This document shows positions 47,386 through 56,709 of a stretch of 64,000 nucleotides of DNA, one piece after another (within the stretch, counting starts at the first letter, position 1; every line of letters starts with the position of its first letter). The position numbers and the translations under genes are program-made. Where the stretch lies: the NCBI GenBank assembly GCA_036274895.1, contig DASUEU010000004.1:80845-144844 (forward strand), in the 5' to 3' direction. The notes beneath the pieces are model-generated. The model had not been told where the DNA came from. It ran no database searches and worked only from the letters and a program-made list of their open reading frames with translations. This stretch comes from CALMKX01 sp036274895 (lineage in GTDB: Bacteria > Acidobacteriota > Thermoanaerobaculia > Multivoradales > SZUA-115).

Positions 47386-48606
47386 ATGCTGAAGCAGCGG
47401 AGAGACGCAGGCGGCAATCCTCTGGCTTTGCCGAGCCGCGGCGAGCTGGCTCGGCTGCGGGGCTGCGTACGCCGGGCCGCGGAGCGAGCGGCCCAGCAGC
47501 AGCCGCGGCCATTGCCCGAGAAGCTGCCGGGGCTGGTCGGCGCGAAGCTCGGCTCCCTGGCCCCCGCGCGGCGCCGAGCCTGGATCGTCGCCCGCCCCTA
47601 CCTGCGCCGGCCGGAAATGGTCCACGCCCTCTGCCGCGCCAGCCACGATGCGGCCCGCCAGGACGCCGACCACGCCGAGCGCCTCGCCCGGGCGGCTCTG
47701 GAGCTGGCTCGCGCTCTCGACGGCAAGCCCTTCCCGGCCCTGGCAGCCGACCTCGAGGCCGAGAGCCTCGCCATGCTGGCCAATGCCCTGCGCGTGCAGG
47801 AGCGGTACGGGGAAGCCGCCGGCTCGTGGCTGCGGGCACGGCTCCTGCTCCAGGCCGGCACCGGCGACGCCCTGCTGCGGGCTCGTCTGGACTTCCTCCA
47901 GACCTCGTTTCTGCGCGCCCTCCGGCGCCTGCCGGAGGCGTTGGAGGTGGGGCGCCGGAGCCTCGCTGCCTTCCAGGCCCTCGAGCAGTGGGATGAGGCG
48001 TTCCTCGCCGGCCTCAAGCTGAGCTACACCCTCTACGTCGCCGGGGATCCCGCGGCCGCGCTCGAGGTTCTCGCCGATGCCCGACACGGGGTTTCGCCGG
48101 AGGTCCTGGCCAGGCATCGGCTCGGCGTGCTCCACAACCGGGCTCTCTACCTGACCGAGCTGGGCCTCAATCGCGAGGCGCGCCGGGAGCTGTACCAGGC
48201 GGGCCCGCTCTACGAGACCGAAGCGACCGAGAGCCTGCGGCTCCAACGCTGCTGGATCGAAGGCAAGCTGCTGGCGAACGCCGGGCGCTGGTGGCAGGCG
48301 GCCGGTGCCTTCGGCGGCCTGCGGCAGCTCTACCTCTCCGCCGGGCGGCCCTTCGATGCCGCCCTGGTGGGCATGGATCTGCTGCTCTGCCTGGCCGAGC
48401 AGGGAGACCTTCCGGCAGCGAGCCGGCTGGCTGGTGAGCTGCTCGCCGTGTTCGCCGAGCTCGAGCTACCGGAGGAGACCCGGGCCGTGCTCGACCGCCT
48501 TGACGAGGCGGCCCGTCGCTTCCGGGCCGACGCGGCCCTGGTGCGCCTGGCCCACGGCGAGCTCCAGCCCCTGCGCCGCCTGCCCCCGCGCTGGTCGGCG
48601 GTCTGA
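47386..48606 (+). CDS. All-helical TPR-like protein
   Basis: A 406-aa protein without signal peptide or membrane helix. Its whole length is helical repeats of TPR character (HAERLARAALELARALDGK, YGEAAGSWLRARLLLQAG, PEALEVGRRSLAAFQALEQW, LYLTELGLNREARREL). No catalytic or DNA-binding domain is visible. A GGAGG sequence lies 8 bp upstream of the ATG. Probably a cytosolic scaffold or peptide-binding regulator. It follows a small exported protein gene in the same direction. Confidence 0.72.
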   Translation: MLKQRRDAGGNPLALPSRGELARLRGCVRRAAERAAQQQPRPLPEKLPGLVGAKLGSLAPARRRAWIVARPYLRRPEMVHALCRASHDAARQDADHAERLARAALELARALDGKPFPALAADLEAESLAMLANALRVQERYGEAAGSWLRARLLLQAGTGDALLRARLDFLQTSFLRALRRLPEALEVGRRSLAAFQALEQWDEAFLAGLKLSYTLYVAGDPAAALEVLADARHGVSPEVLARHRLGVLHNRALYLTELGLNREARRELYQAGPLYETEATESLRLQRCWIEGKLLANAGRWWQAAGAFGGLRQLYLSAGRPFDAALVGMDLLLCLAEQGDLPAASRLAGELLAVFAELELPEETRAVLDRLDEAARRFRADAALVRLAHGELQPLRRLPPRWSAV

Positions 48607-48631
48607 GCGTCGGCCCTAGGCCGCGGGGGCC

Positions 48632-49855
48632 TCACCCGATCACCCCCCGCGCTTGGAGGCCGTCCAGCTCCGCCTCGCTGAGCCCCAGCAGCCCTGAGAG
48701 CACCTCGCGGGTGTGGGCGGAGAGGTTCGGGCCGGCCCATTCGGTGCGGCCGGGGGTGTCCGTCAACTTGGGGAGGATGGCCGGCAGGGTGAGGGGGCCG
48801 GTTTCGGTGTCCACCCTCTCGAACAGCCCCCTCGCCTGGAAGTGCGGGTCGCGCACCATGTCCGCCACGTCGTGGATCGGCCCGGCGGGCACGTCCGCCG
48901 CCGCCATCGCCGCCAGCACTTCCTGGGCGCTGCGCGCTGCGGTCCAGGCGGCGATCACCCGGTCCAGCTCCTCCTGGTGCTCGACGCGGCCGGCGTTGGT
49001 GGCGAGGCGGGGATCCTCGCCCAGGTCCGGGCGTTCGAGGGCGGCCATCAGGCGGCGGAAGATCGACTCCCCGGTGCCGCCGATGATCACGAATCTGCCG
49101 TCTCGCGTCGGATAGGTGTTGGTGGGGACGACGCCGGTGATGGTCGTGCCGGAGGGGCCGCGGATCTGGCCCAGACGGTCGTATTCGGGCACCACGGCCT
49201 CCATCATGTTGAACACCGCCTCGTAGATCGCCACGTCGACCACCTGGCCCCTGGAGGGCCGGCGGCGCAGCCGGTCGAAGAGGGCCAGCAGTACGCCCAG
49301 GGCGGTGTGGAGGCCGGCCAGTGAGTCGCCGAGGGAGAGGTTGGCCCGCACCGGGGGCTCGCCCGGGTGCCCGGTGACGTGGCGCAGCCCGCCGACTCCC
49401 TCGCACACCGAGGCGTAGCCGGGCAGGTGTGAGGAGGGGCCGGTCTGGCCGTAGCCGGAGACCCGGGCGAGGATCAGCTCAGGGTTGTCCCGCTGCAGCT
49501 CCTCGGGCCCCAGGCCCCAGCGCTCGAGCGTACCGGGCTTGAAGTTCTCGATCAGCACGTCGACCTTCGCGGCCAGCCGCCGGGTGAGCGCGCGACCCTC
49601 CTCGCTGTGCAGGTCCAGGGTGATGCAGCGCTTGTTGCGGCCCACGCTGCGCCACCAGAGGGAGGTGCCTGACTCGTCCAAGCCCCGCCAGCCGCGGATG
49701 GGGTCGCCCGTTCTCGGGGGCTCGATCTTGATCACCTCGGCGCCGAAGTAGGCGAGCAAAGTGGCGGCGAAAGGCCCGGCCAGCAGCTGGCCCATCTCCA
49801 GCACGCGGATGCCGTCGAGGGGGCGAGGCCGGGGGGGTTGGGAGGGGTCGGTCAC
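48632..49855 (-). CDS. Family III CoA-transferase (CaiB/BaiF type)
   Basis: A 407-aa enzyme moving CoA between carboxylic acids. It shows the N-terminal GIRVLEMGQLLAGPFAATLL, IKIEPPRTGDP, and the catalytic Asp in NLSLGDSLAG (about 183). Two interlocked domains are typical of the family. The acid substrate cannot be read from the sequence; neighbouring genes give no clue. It converges on the TPR gene with 25 bp between and is divergent from the glycosyltransferase gene. Confidence 0.9.
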   Translation of the reverse strand: MTDPSQPPRPRPLDGIRVLEMGQLLAGPFAATLLAYFGAEVIKIEPPRTGDPIRGWRGLDESGTSLWWRSVGRNKRCITLDLHSEEGRALTRRLAAKVDVLIENFKPGTLERWGLGPEELQRDNPELILARVSGYGQTGPSSHLPGYASVCEGVGGLRHVTGHPGEPPVRANLSLGDSLAGLHTALGVLLALFDRLRRRPSRGQVVDVAIYEAVFNMMEAVVPEYDRLGQIRGPSGTTITGVVPTNTYPTRDGRFVIIGGTGESIFRRLMAALERPDLGEDPRLATNAGRVEHQEELDRVIAAWTAARSAQEVLAAMAAADVPAGPIHDVADMVRDPHFQARGLFERVDTETGPLTLPAILPKLTDTPGRTEWAGPNLSAHTREVLSGLLGLSEAELDGLQARGVIG

Positions 49856-49912
49856 GGGGCGATACGATACGGCAATCGTGGAGCAGCGCCGCTCGAATCA
49901 GCGGAGACCCTC

Positions 49913-50884
49913 ATGCCGACCCCGGAGATGAGCGTGGTGGTGGTGGCGGGCAACCAGCGTGCGCGGGTGGCCGGCTGCGTCGAGTCGGTGCTCGCCCAGG
50001 ACGGGGTCGAGCGGCTGGAGATCCTCATCGTCGATTGCGGGCATGGCGGCAGCGCCGAGCCCTGGGCCGGGCTGCCCGGGGTGCGCTCGATCCGCCCGGC
50101 CCCGGGCAGCCACTACGGGGAGGCCCTGGCCGCCGGTGTCTTCGCGGCCCAGAGCCCCTTGATCGCCTTCCTCGAAGAGCATGCCCGTGCCCATCCCGGC
50201 TGGGCGCTCGCGCTGCTCGAAGCTCACCGCGAGCCGATGGCGGCCGTGGCCTGCGAAGTGCACAACGGCAACCCGGGCCTCGGCTGGAGCGATGGCTGGG
50301 GCTTGATGGGCTACGGCAAGTGGTACGCCCCCTTGCCGCCGGGGGAGACCGAGTTCCTGCACGGCTACAACTCCACCTGCAAGCGCGACGTGCTGCTCGC
50401 CTACGGCGATCGTTTGGCAGGCCTGCTGCTCGCCGATACCGTCTTCGCCCTCCGCCTGGCCCGCGACGGCCACCGCCTGGTCAATGCCCCGGCGGCGCGG
50501 ATCGACCACCTGAACGAGCGGGAGCTGTGGCAGCCCCTGGTGAAGAACTTCCTGGCCCAGCGCTTCAGCACGTCGATGCGGGCAGAGGAGTGTGACTGGT
50601 CTGCCTGGCGGCGTTGGGCGTACGTCTTCGGCAGCCCCTTGCTGCCGGTCTACGGGCTGTGGCACCAGGGCAGGGCTCTTTGGCAGCGCCGCCCCGCCCT
50701 GCTGTGGACCTTGATGCGCATCCTGCCCCAGTACTTCCTGACCGGCTGGGCCACCGCCGCCGGCATCTCGATCGGCCTCGCCTTCGGCCCCGGCCGCTCC
50801 GCCCAGCACTTCACCCGCCTGGAGCTCGACACCGACCGGCCGGAGGTCCCTCACCCCAGCGCCGGTCGGTTCACGTCCTTGTAG
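49913..50884 (+). CDS. Family 2 glycosyltransferase-like protein
   Basis: A 323-aa protein with a GT-A fold N-terminus (MSVVVVAGNQRARVAGCVES, EILIVDCGHGG) and a weakly conserved DxD region. The C-terminal third has one or two hydrophobic segments (WALLTLMRILPQYFLTGWAT-like, about 270-300) suggesting membrane association. The usual Asp-rich metal site is not obvious, so activity is uncertain. ATG at 49913 follows CGGAG. The 3' end overlaps the ureidoglycine aminohydrolase gene (opposite strand) by 34 bp. Confidence 0.72.
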   Translation: MPTPEMSVVVVAGNQRARVAGCVESVLAQDGVERLEILIVDCGHGGSAEPWAGLPGVRSIRPAPGSHYGEALAAGVFAAQSPLIAFLEEHARAHPGWALALLEAHREPMAAVACEVHNGNPGLGWSDGWGLMGYGKWYAPLPPGETEFLHGYNSTCKRDVLLAYGDRLAGLLLADTVFALRLARDGHRLVNAPAARIDHLNERELWQPLVKNFLAQRFSTSMRAEECDWSAWRRWAYVFGSPLLPVYGLWHQGRALWQRRPALLWTLMRILPQYFLTGWATAAGISIGLAFGPGRSAQHFTRLELDTDRPEVPHPSAGRFTSL

Positions 50885-51597
50885 TACAGGTAGCTCGCGG
50901 GCTCCTTGCCCATCGCCACGAACCACTGGGCGCAGTAGGGGGCCATCCAGATCACGTCACCGGCTTGAACCGGGTACCAGCGGTCTTCCAGGCGATAGAC
51001 ACCGGCGCCGGCCAGCATCACCAGGCCGTGCTCCATGACGTGGACCTCGACGAAGGGCAGGTGGCCGCCGGGCTGGTAGGTGAAGAGGTTGACCGCCAGA
51101 TCGAAGGAAGGGTGGTCCGGGAGCAGCACCTGGAGGTTGGCCGCCGGGTCGCCCAGGAAGGGTCCGCCTGCCACCGTGGCCGCGTCGCCCAAGACGGAGG
51201 CCGGGGCGGGCGTGGCGGCGAGCGGCTGGTACCTCTTCTGGAAGAGCGTGAGCCGAGTGCCGGCTGTGGGTCCGGCGAGACTCCAGGGCTCGCCAGCCGG
51301 GGCGAAGAAGTACCCCCCGGGTCCAAGACGACGCTCCTCCGGACCCACCGCCAGGGTGGCGCCGCCCGCCATCACGTAGCCCACGGTCTCGATCCCGCTC
51401 GCCGGGAAGGCCGCGCCGCCTCCGGCCTCGAAGGTCAGCAGGAGCTGGGCGAAGCCCGCGCCCATGGCCTCGTTGATCAGCACCACCGAGGTGGCGCCGT
51501 GGACCCCCGGCAAGACGCTGGCGACGTGGTTGGCGGGGGTGATCAGGGCGTGGCGCGGCCCCAGGTGGGCGCGGGTGTGTCCGAAGAGCTCGAGCAT
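50851..51597 (-). CDS. allE: (S)-ureidoglycine aminohydrolase
   Basis: A 248-aa bicupin that converts (S)-ureidoglycine to (S)-ureidoglycolate with release of ammonia. Both cupin barrels are visible (N-terminal HALITPANHVASVLPG, GIETVGYVMAGGATL; C-terminal VEVHVMEHGLVMLAGAGVYR, VQAGDVIWMAPYCAQWF), with metal ligands in the second. This is the last gene of a six-gene operon (10 bp after allantoinase). ATG at 51597 gives the expected length. Its 3' end overlaps the glycosyltransferase gene. Confidence 0.92.
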   Translation of the reverse strand: MLELFGHTRAHLGPRHALITPANHVASVLPGVHGATSVVLINEAMGAGFAQLLLTFEAGGGAAFPASGIETVGYVMAGGATLAVGPEERRLGPGGYFFAPAGEPWSLAGPTAGTRLTLFQKRYQPLAATPAPASVLGDAATVAGGPFLGDPAANLQVLLPDHPSFDLAVNLFTYQPGGHLPFVEVHVMEHGLVMLAGAGVYRLEDRWYPVQAGDVIWMAPYCAQWFVAMGKEPASYLYYKDVNRPALG

Positions 51598-51607
51598 GAC
51601 GGGAGTC

Positions 51608-52990
51608 TCAGCTTTCTGGCCGCAGGAACCGGCCCCACGGCGCATGGGTTGCGGTCGGATCGGCGGTGGAGCCGCGGGCGAAGACCGTGCGGCCCCGCGC
51701 GAGGGTGCGGCGCACCCGCACGCGGCAGCGGCGGCCCTCGTAAGGCCCCTGGCAGTGGCGGTAGAGCAGCTCGGCGTTGGCGAGTACGTGCTCGTCCCCG
51801 AGGTCGAGGAGCGAAAGGTCGGCGTCATGGCCCACGGCCAGGCGGCCCTTGCGGCCGTCGAGACGGAAGCGCCGGGCTGGGCTCGCGGCCAGCAGGCTTG
51901 CCAGCCGGAGCAGGGCCTCGGCCGCAGGGGCTCGCTCGAGGCTCTCCGAGATCAGCAGGGGAAAGCCGTGCTGGCAGCCGGAGATGCCGCCCCAGACCTC
52001 GAAGAAGTCGGATGCGGTCTTCATCGCGGGTGGAGCGGGGGAGTGGTCGGAACCGATGGTGTCCACCGCCCCGGCCTCCAGGGCCTGCCACAGCTCCCGC
52101 CGGCGGCCCTCGTCGCGCAGGGGCGGCGCGCACTTGGCGGGGGCCCCCTGGCGCAGCACCTCCTCCTCGTCGAGCAGCAGGTAGTGCGGGCAGGTCTCGG
52201 CGGTGACGTCCACGCCGAGGCCGCGGGCGCCGGCGATCGCCGCCAGGCCCTCCGGACTGCTGACGTGGACTACGTGGAGGGCACAGCCGGTCTCCCCGGC
52301 CAGCTCGGCGGCGAGGCGGATCGCGGCCAGCTCGGCCTCGATGGGCCGGGTCGCCAGCCAGGAGCGGGCGCTCGTCTCGCCGCGAGTGCGGGCCACCTCC
52401 GTCAGCCTCCGCGTCAGCGCGTCGTCTTCGGCGTGGACGGCCACGGGCAGGCCCAGGGCGGCGGCCCGCTTCATCCCCTCGCGCAGGGTCGCGGCGTCGG
52501 TGACGGCCGGAAACTCCGGCACCCCGCTTGCGCACAGGAAGGCCTTGAAGCCCACGGCGCCGGCCGCAGCCAGCTCGCCCAGGTGGTCCAGGTTGCCGAG
52601 GGTGAGCCCGCCCCAGAGGGCGAAGTCCAGCCGTGAGGAATGCTCGGCAGCGGCGCGCTTGATCTCGAAGCTCGCGGCGTCGAGCACCGGCGGCAGGGAG
52701 TTCAAGGGCATGTCGAAGAAGCAGGTGCCACCCGCGGCCGCAAGCGCCGCCGAGCCGCTGGCGAGCCCCTCCCAATCCGCCCGCCCGGGCTCGTTGAAGT
52801 GCACGTGAGCGTCGACGATGCCGGGGAAGACGTGGAGGCCGCGGGCGTCGATCACCTCCCGGGCAGGCTCGGCGAGCTGCGGCGCGATCGCGGCGATGCG
52901 CCCCTCGGCGATCCCCACGTCCGCGGGCAGGATCCCCGCCGGTGTCACCATCTCGCCGCCGCGGATCAGCAGGTCCAGGGTCTGGCTCAC
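51608..52990 (-). CDS. allB: Allantoinase
   Basis: A 460-aa amidohydrolase opening the hydantoin ring of allantoin to allantoate. It shows metal-site motifs DAHVHFNEPG, FKAFLCASG (carbamylated Lys), VHAEDD, VVHVSSPEG and GSDHSPAP. Length is normal. It overlaps the allantoate amidohydrolase gene by 4 bp. Confidence 0.95.
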   Translation of the reverse strand: MSQTLDLLIRGGEMVTPAGILPADVGIAEGRIAAIAPQLAEPAREVIDARGLHVFPGIVDAHVHFNEPGRADWEGLASGSAALAAAGGTCFFDMPLNSLPPVLDAASFEIKRAAAEHSSRLDFALWGGLTLGNLDHLGELAAAGAVGFKAFLCASGVPEFPAVTDAATLREGMKRAAALGLPVAVHAEDDALTRRLTEVARTRGETSARSWLATRPIEAELAAIRLAAELAGETGCALHVVHVSSPEGLAAIAGARGLGVDVTAETCPHYLLLDEEEVLRQGAPAKCAPPLRDEGRRRELWQALEAGAVDTIGSDHSPAPPAMKTASDFFEVWGGISGCQHGFPLLISESLERAPAAEALLRLASLLAASPARRFRLDGRKGRLAVGHDADLSLLDLGDEHVLANAELLYRHCQGPYEGRRCRVRVRRTLARGRTVFARGSTADPTATHAPWGRFLRPES

Positions 52991-54234
52991 GCCCTCTCCC
53001 GCTCCGCCAACCGCTCCAGGAAGTCCACTGTCGCCGCCAGGGCGAGGCCGAGGTCTTCCGGCTCGACGTGCTCGTCGGGGTGGTGCGAGAGGCCGTCCCG
53101 GCAGCGCACGAAGAGCATGGCGACGGGTGCCAGGCGCGAGGCGATCACCGCGTCGTGCCCGGCGCCGCTCGCCAGTTCGACCGAGCGGCCCTGGATCTCT
53201 CGCACGCTCTCGGCGAGCACCGCCGCGAGGTCCCGGGAGCAGGGCACGGCGGGATCATCCTGGGTGGGACGCCAGGCGAGGGAGAGATGCCGGCGGCGGG
53301 CGATCTCCTCGGCGGCGCGTTCGAGCCCATCGAGGGCGGTGAGCCGGGCGCCGTCCTCGGGGTGGCGCACGTCCAGGCTGTGGGTCACCTCACCCGGAAT
53401 GACGTTCGCGGCCCCCGGCTCCACGACCAGGGTGCCCACCGTCGCCACCAGGGGCGGGTTTTCGCGGGCCAGGGTCTCGGCGGCCAGCACCAGCTCGGCG
53501 GCCCCGGCCAGGGCGTCGCGCCGCAGGGCCATCGGGGTGGTCCCGGCGTGACCGGCTTTGCCGGTCCAGGTCAGCTTCACCCGGGTCTGGCCGGCGATGG
53601 CCGAGACCACCCCCAGGGCCAGCCCCTCGGTCTCCAGCACCGGCCCCTGCTCGATGTGGACCTCGAGATAGCCGAGGAGGCGGGAAAGGTCCGGCGACGT
53701 CTCCGGGAGGCGCAGGGGCGACCCTGCGCTCGCCCTCCCCCTGGCGAACGCTGCCAACGCCTCTTCCACGCTGACCCCTTCGGCGTCCCGCAGGGCCAGA
53801 TCCTCTTCGGTGAGCAGGCCGCAGAAGCCTTTGCTGCCCAGGTAGGCGCTGGCGAAGCGCACACCTTCCTCTTCCGAGAATCCCAGCACCTCGACGTGGA
53901 AAGGCAGCTCCCGGCCACGCGCTCGCAGCTCCTCGAGCGCGGCGATCGCCAGCAGCACTCCCAGGGCGCCGTCGAAGCGGCCGGCATCGCGCACGGTGTC
54001 GAGGTGTGAGCCGAGGAGCAGAGTCCTGGCGCCCGGCCGGCTCGATGGCCACCGGCCGATCAGGTTGCCAAAGGCGTCCTCGCACACTTCGAGGCCCGCC
54101 GCGGCCATCCAGCCACCCACCAGGGCGTTGGCCCGGCGCATGGCGGCAGAGAGGAAGGTGCGGGTGAGCCGGTCCGGCTCGTCGCTCACCCGGCCCAGTT
54201 CGTCGAGGCGGTCGGCGAGGGCGTAGACGGGCAC
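52987..54234 (-). CDS. allC: Allantoate amidohydrolase (M20 family)
   Basis: A 415-aa two-metal hydrolase. Metal ligands are seen in LLGSHLDTV, GRFDGALGVL, SEEEGVRF, VHIEQGPVLE and HHPDEHVEPE. It converts allantoate to ureidoglycine, CO2 and ammonia. The related ureidoglycolate amidohydrolase and carbamoylases share the fold; the position between allantoinase and HIU hydrolase genes favours the allantoate activity. It starts one base after the end of the HIU hydrolase gene and overlaps allB by 4 bp. Confidence 0.88.
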   Translation of the reverse strand: MPVYALADRLDELGRVSDEPDRLTRTFLSAAMRRANALVGGWMAAAGLEVCEDAFGNLIGRWPSSRPGARTLLLGSHLDTVRDAGRFDGALGVLLAIAALEELRARGRELPFHVEVLGFSEEEGVRFASAYLGSKGFCGLLTEEDLALRDAEGVSVEEALAAFARGRASAGSPLRLPETSPDLSRLLGYLEVHIEQGPVLETEGLALGVVSAIAGQTRVKLTWTGKAGHAGTTPMALRRDALAGAAELVLAAETLARENPPLVATVGTLVVEPGAANVIPGEVTHSLDVRHPEDGARLTALDGLERAAEEIARRRHLSLAWRPTQDDPAVPCSRDLAAVLAESVREIQGRSVELASGAGHDAVIASRLAPVAMLFVRCRDGLSHHPDEHVEPEDLGLALAATVDFLERLAERERA

Positions 54235-54235
54235 C

Positions 54236-54577
54236 TCAGCTCCCCCGGTAAGTGCTGTAGCCCCAGGGGGTGACCAGCAGGGGGACGTGGTAGGGGAGGT
54301 CGGCAGACAGCTCGACGCGGATCGGCACCCGCTCGAGGAAGGGGGACTCGACCCCTCTGGCCACGAAGTAGTCGCGCACCAAGAAGACCAGCTCCCAGGG
54401 GCCGGAGATCATCTCGTCCGGCCCCAGTAGAAGGGCGTCCGTGCGGCCGTCGGCGTTGGTGACGGCGGCCTTGACCAGCACCGGAGCGGGTGCCAGCCGC
54501 CAGAGCTCGATCCTCATTCCGGCGGCGGGCCCGCCGCGGGTGAGGTCGAGAACGTGGGTGGAGAGCTTTCCGGCCAT
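54236..54577 (-). CDS. uraH: 5-hydroxyisourate hydrolase
   Basis: A 113-aa transthyretin-related enzyme hydrolysing 5-hydroxyisourate to OHCU. It has the N-terminal STHVLDL (catalytic His), a central Arg (VPIRVEL) and His (PYHVPLL), and the diagnostic C-terminal YRGS. Length is right. It stands 3 bp after the OHCU decarboxylase gene. Confidence 0.96.
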   Translation of the reverse strand: MAGKLSTHVLDLTRGGPAAGMRIELWRLAPAPVLVKAAVTNADGRTDALLLGPDEMISGPWELVFLVRDYFVARGVESPFLERVPIRVELSADLPYHVPLLVTPWGYSTYRGS

Positions 54578-54580
54578 CGA

Positions 54581-55099
54581 TCACCCTTTCAAGAGGTCCT
54601 GGAGCCGCAGCCAGGCGATCTTCTCGATCTCGGCGAGGGCCGTCTCGTGCTCCTGCTCGGGGCTGCTCTCGAGGCGGACACGCAAGGCGGCGAGGATGGC
54701 GTCTCGGTGGTTGAGCCGCGCGCAGAGGATGAAGGGAAAGCCGAAGCGCTCGCGGTAGGTCCGGTTCAGCCGGGCCAGCTCTGCCGCCTCGTCCTGCGCC
54801 ATTTCGTCCAGCCCGGCGCTGGCCTGCTCGCGGGCGGATTCCGCGGTGAGGGCTGCGGCCCGGCCCAGGCGGCCGGCGAGGTCCGGGTGGGCGAGGATCA
54901 GGGCCCGCTGCCGCGCGTGGCCGGCCCCTCGCATCGCCGCGCACAGCTGCGCGTGCAGATGCTCGGGATCACGGAAGGGGCGACCCTCGAAGGCGGCCTC
55001 CGCCACCCAGGGCGAGTGCTCGAAAAGGTGACCGAGCGCTGCCACGAAGGCCTCGCGCGAACCGGCGTTCCACCGGGCGAGGCGGTCTTGCGTGGTCAT
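54581..55099 (-). CDS. uraD: OHCU decarboxylase
   Basis: A 172-aa all-helical enzyme making (S)-allantoin from OHCU. It has the catalytic His in ILAHPDLAG, the substrate region RERFGFPFILCAR, and typical length. Its start overlaps the malate synthase stop by 4 bp. Confidence 0.95.
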   Translation of the reverse strand: MTTQDRLARWNAGSREAFVAALGHLFEHSPWVAEAAFEGRPFRDPEHLHAQLCAAMRGAGHARQRALILAHPDLAGRLGRAAALTAESAREQASAGLDEMAQDEAAELARLNRTYRERFGFPFILCARLNHRDAILAALRVRLESSPEQEHETALAEIEKIAWLRLQDLLKG

Positions 55100-56685
55100 G
55101 GCAGCAGGTCGTAGGCCGGCAGGGTGAGGAACTCGGCCAGCTCCTCGGCCTTGACCAGGCCCATGAACAGCTCGATTGCCTGCGGGAAGCAGCCGCCCGC
55201 GAAGCGCTTGGCGCCGAGCTCGGCGGCCACCCGCGCCATCTCCTCGGCGAGCAGCCGGTCATAAAGCTCCGCCGTCACCTTGCGGCCGTCCGCCAGCGTG
55301 GCCCCGAAGTGCAGCCACTGCCACAGCTGGCAGCGGGAGATCTCGGAGGTGGCGGCGTCCTCCATCAGATGGTAGAGGGGCACGCAGCCGAGACCGCCGA
55401 GCCAGGCCTCGACGTATTGCACCCCCACCGACAGATTGGTGCGCACGCCGGCTTCGGTGATGGTGCCCTCCGGCACGGCGAGCAGCGCCTCGCGCGTCAC
55501 CTTCACGTCGCTGCGTAGGCGCTCGAGCTGGTTCGGGCCCGTCATGTGCCGGGCGAAGGCCTCGATGGCAATCGGCACCAGAGCGGGGTGGGCCACCCAG
55601 GTGCCGTCAAAGCCGTCCGCCGCCTCGCGCTCCTTGTCCGCCCTCACCTTGGCCAGAGCCGCCTCGTTGGCCGCCGGGTCCCCCTTGATTGGAATCTGCG
55701 CCGCCATGCCGCCCATGGCGTAGGCGCCCCGGCGGTGGCACACCTCGATCACCGCCAGGCAGTAGGCGCGCATGAACGGTACGGTCATCGTCAGCTGGGC
55801 GCGATCGGGATAGAGCTCGCCGCGGTGACAGAGCTTCTTGATGCAGCTGAAGAGGTAGTCCCAACGGCCGCAGTTCAAGCCCAGGGCGTGCTCCCCCAGC
55901 TCGTAGAGGATCTCTTCGGTTTCGAACGCGGCGAGGATCGTCTCGATCAGCACGGTGGAGCGCACGGTGCCGCGAGGTAGGCCCAGCGCGTCCTCGGCGT
56001 GGCAGAACACGTCGTGCCAGAGCCGCGCTTCGAGATGGCTTTCCATCTTGGGCAGGTAGCAGTAGGGCCCGCTGCCGCGGGACACCAGCTCTCGCGCATT
56101 GTGAAAGAAAAAGAGACCCCAATCGAAGAGAGAGCCGGAGACCGGCTCGCCCTCGAACAGCACGTGCTTCTCCGGCAGGTGCCAGCCCCGCGGGCGGACG
56201 ATCAGCGTGGCGGTACGCTCTGCCAGCGTGTATACTTTGCCGTCAGGATTCGTGAAGCTGATGGTGCGGCGCACGGCGTCGCGGACGTTGATCTGCCCAT
56301 CGATCAGGTTTTCCCAGGTCGGCGAGGTGGCGTCCTCGAAGTCGGCCATGAAGCATTGAGCGCCGGAGTTGAGCGCATTGATCACCATTTTGCGGTCGAC
56401 CGGGCCGGTGATCTCGACGCGGCGATCGAGCAAGTCGGGCGGAGGTGGTGGCACGCGCCAGCTGCCGGCGCGAACGTGAGCGGTTTCGGGCAGAAAGTCG
56501 GGAAGCGCGCCGCCCACGATCTCGCGCTGGCGCACCGCGCGGCGGGCCAGCAGCTCCTCGCGGCGCGGACCGAAGTTGCGGAACAGACCGGCCAGGAAGT
56601 TGCAAGCTTCGGGCGTGAGCACGGAAGCGGAACGATCATCGAGGGGACGAAGGAAGGTCAGATTCGCAACGTTTTCCATCGGCAT
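55096..56685 (-). CDS. aceB: Malate synthase A
   Basis: A 529-aa enzyme condensing glyoxylate with acetyl-CoA to malate. It shows ADFEDATSPTWENLIDGQ (active-site Asp/Glu), TVLIETILAAFETEEILYEL (catalytic Arg/Glu region), GLNCGRWDYLFS and the late SVGVQYVEAWLGGLGCVPL-type region. Length fits form A. It is the first gene of the urate-pathway operon, which fits use of the glyoxylate released from ureidoglycolate; no isocitrate lyase gene lies in the window. Start ATG at 56685 is 24 bp from the divergent uricase start. Confidence 0.95.
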   Translation of the reverse strand: MPMENVANLTFLRPLDDRSASVLTPEACNFLAGLFRNFGPRREELLARRAVRQREIVGGALPDFLPETAHVRAGSWRVPPPPPDLLDRRVEITGPVDRKMVINALNSGAQCFMADFEDATSPTWENLIDGQINVRDAVRRTISFTNPDGKVYTLAERTATLIVRPRGWHLPEKHVLFEGEPVSGSLFDWGLFFFHNARELVSRGSGPYCYLPKMESHLEARLWHDVFCHAEDALGLPRGTVRSTVLIETILAAFETEEILYELGEHALGLNCGRWDYLFSCIKKLCHRGELYPDRAQLTMTVPFMRAYCLAVIEVCHRRGAYAMGGMAAQIPIKGDPAANEAALAKVRADKEREAADGFDGTWVAHPALVPIAIEAFARHMTGPNQLERLRSDVKVTREALLAVPEGTITEAGVRTNLSVGVQYVEAWLGGLGCVPLYHLMEDAATSEISRCQLWQWLHFGATLADGRKVTAELYDRLLAEEMARVAAELGAKRFAGGCFPQAIELFMGLVKAEELAEFLTLPAYDLLP

Positions 56686-56709
56686 GTTGGCTTCTTTCCA
56701 GGGGCGACG

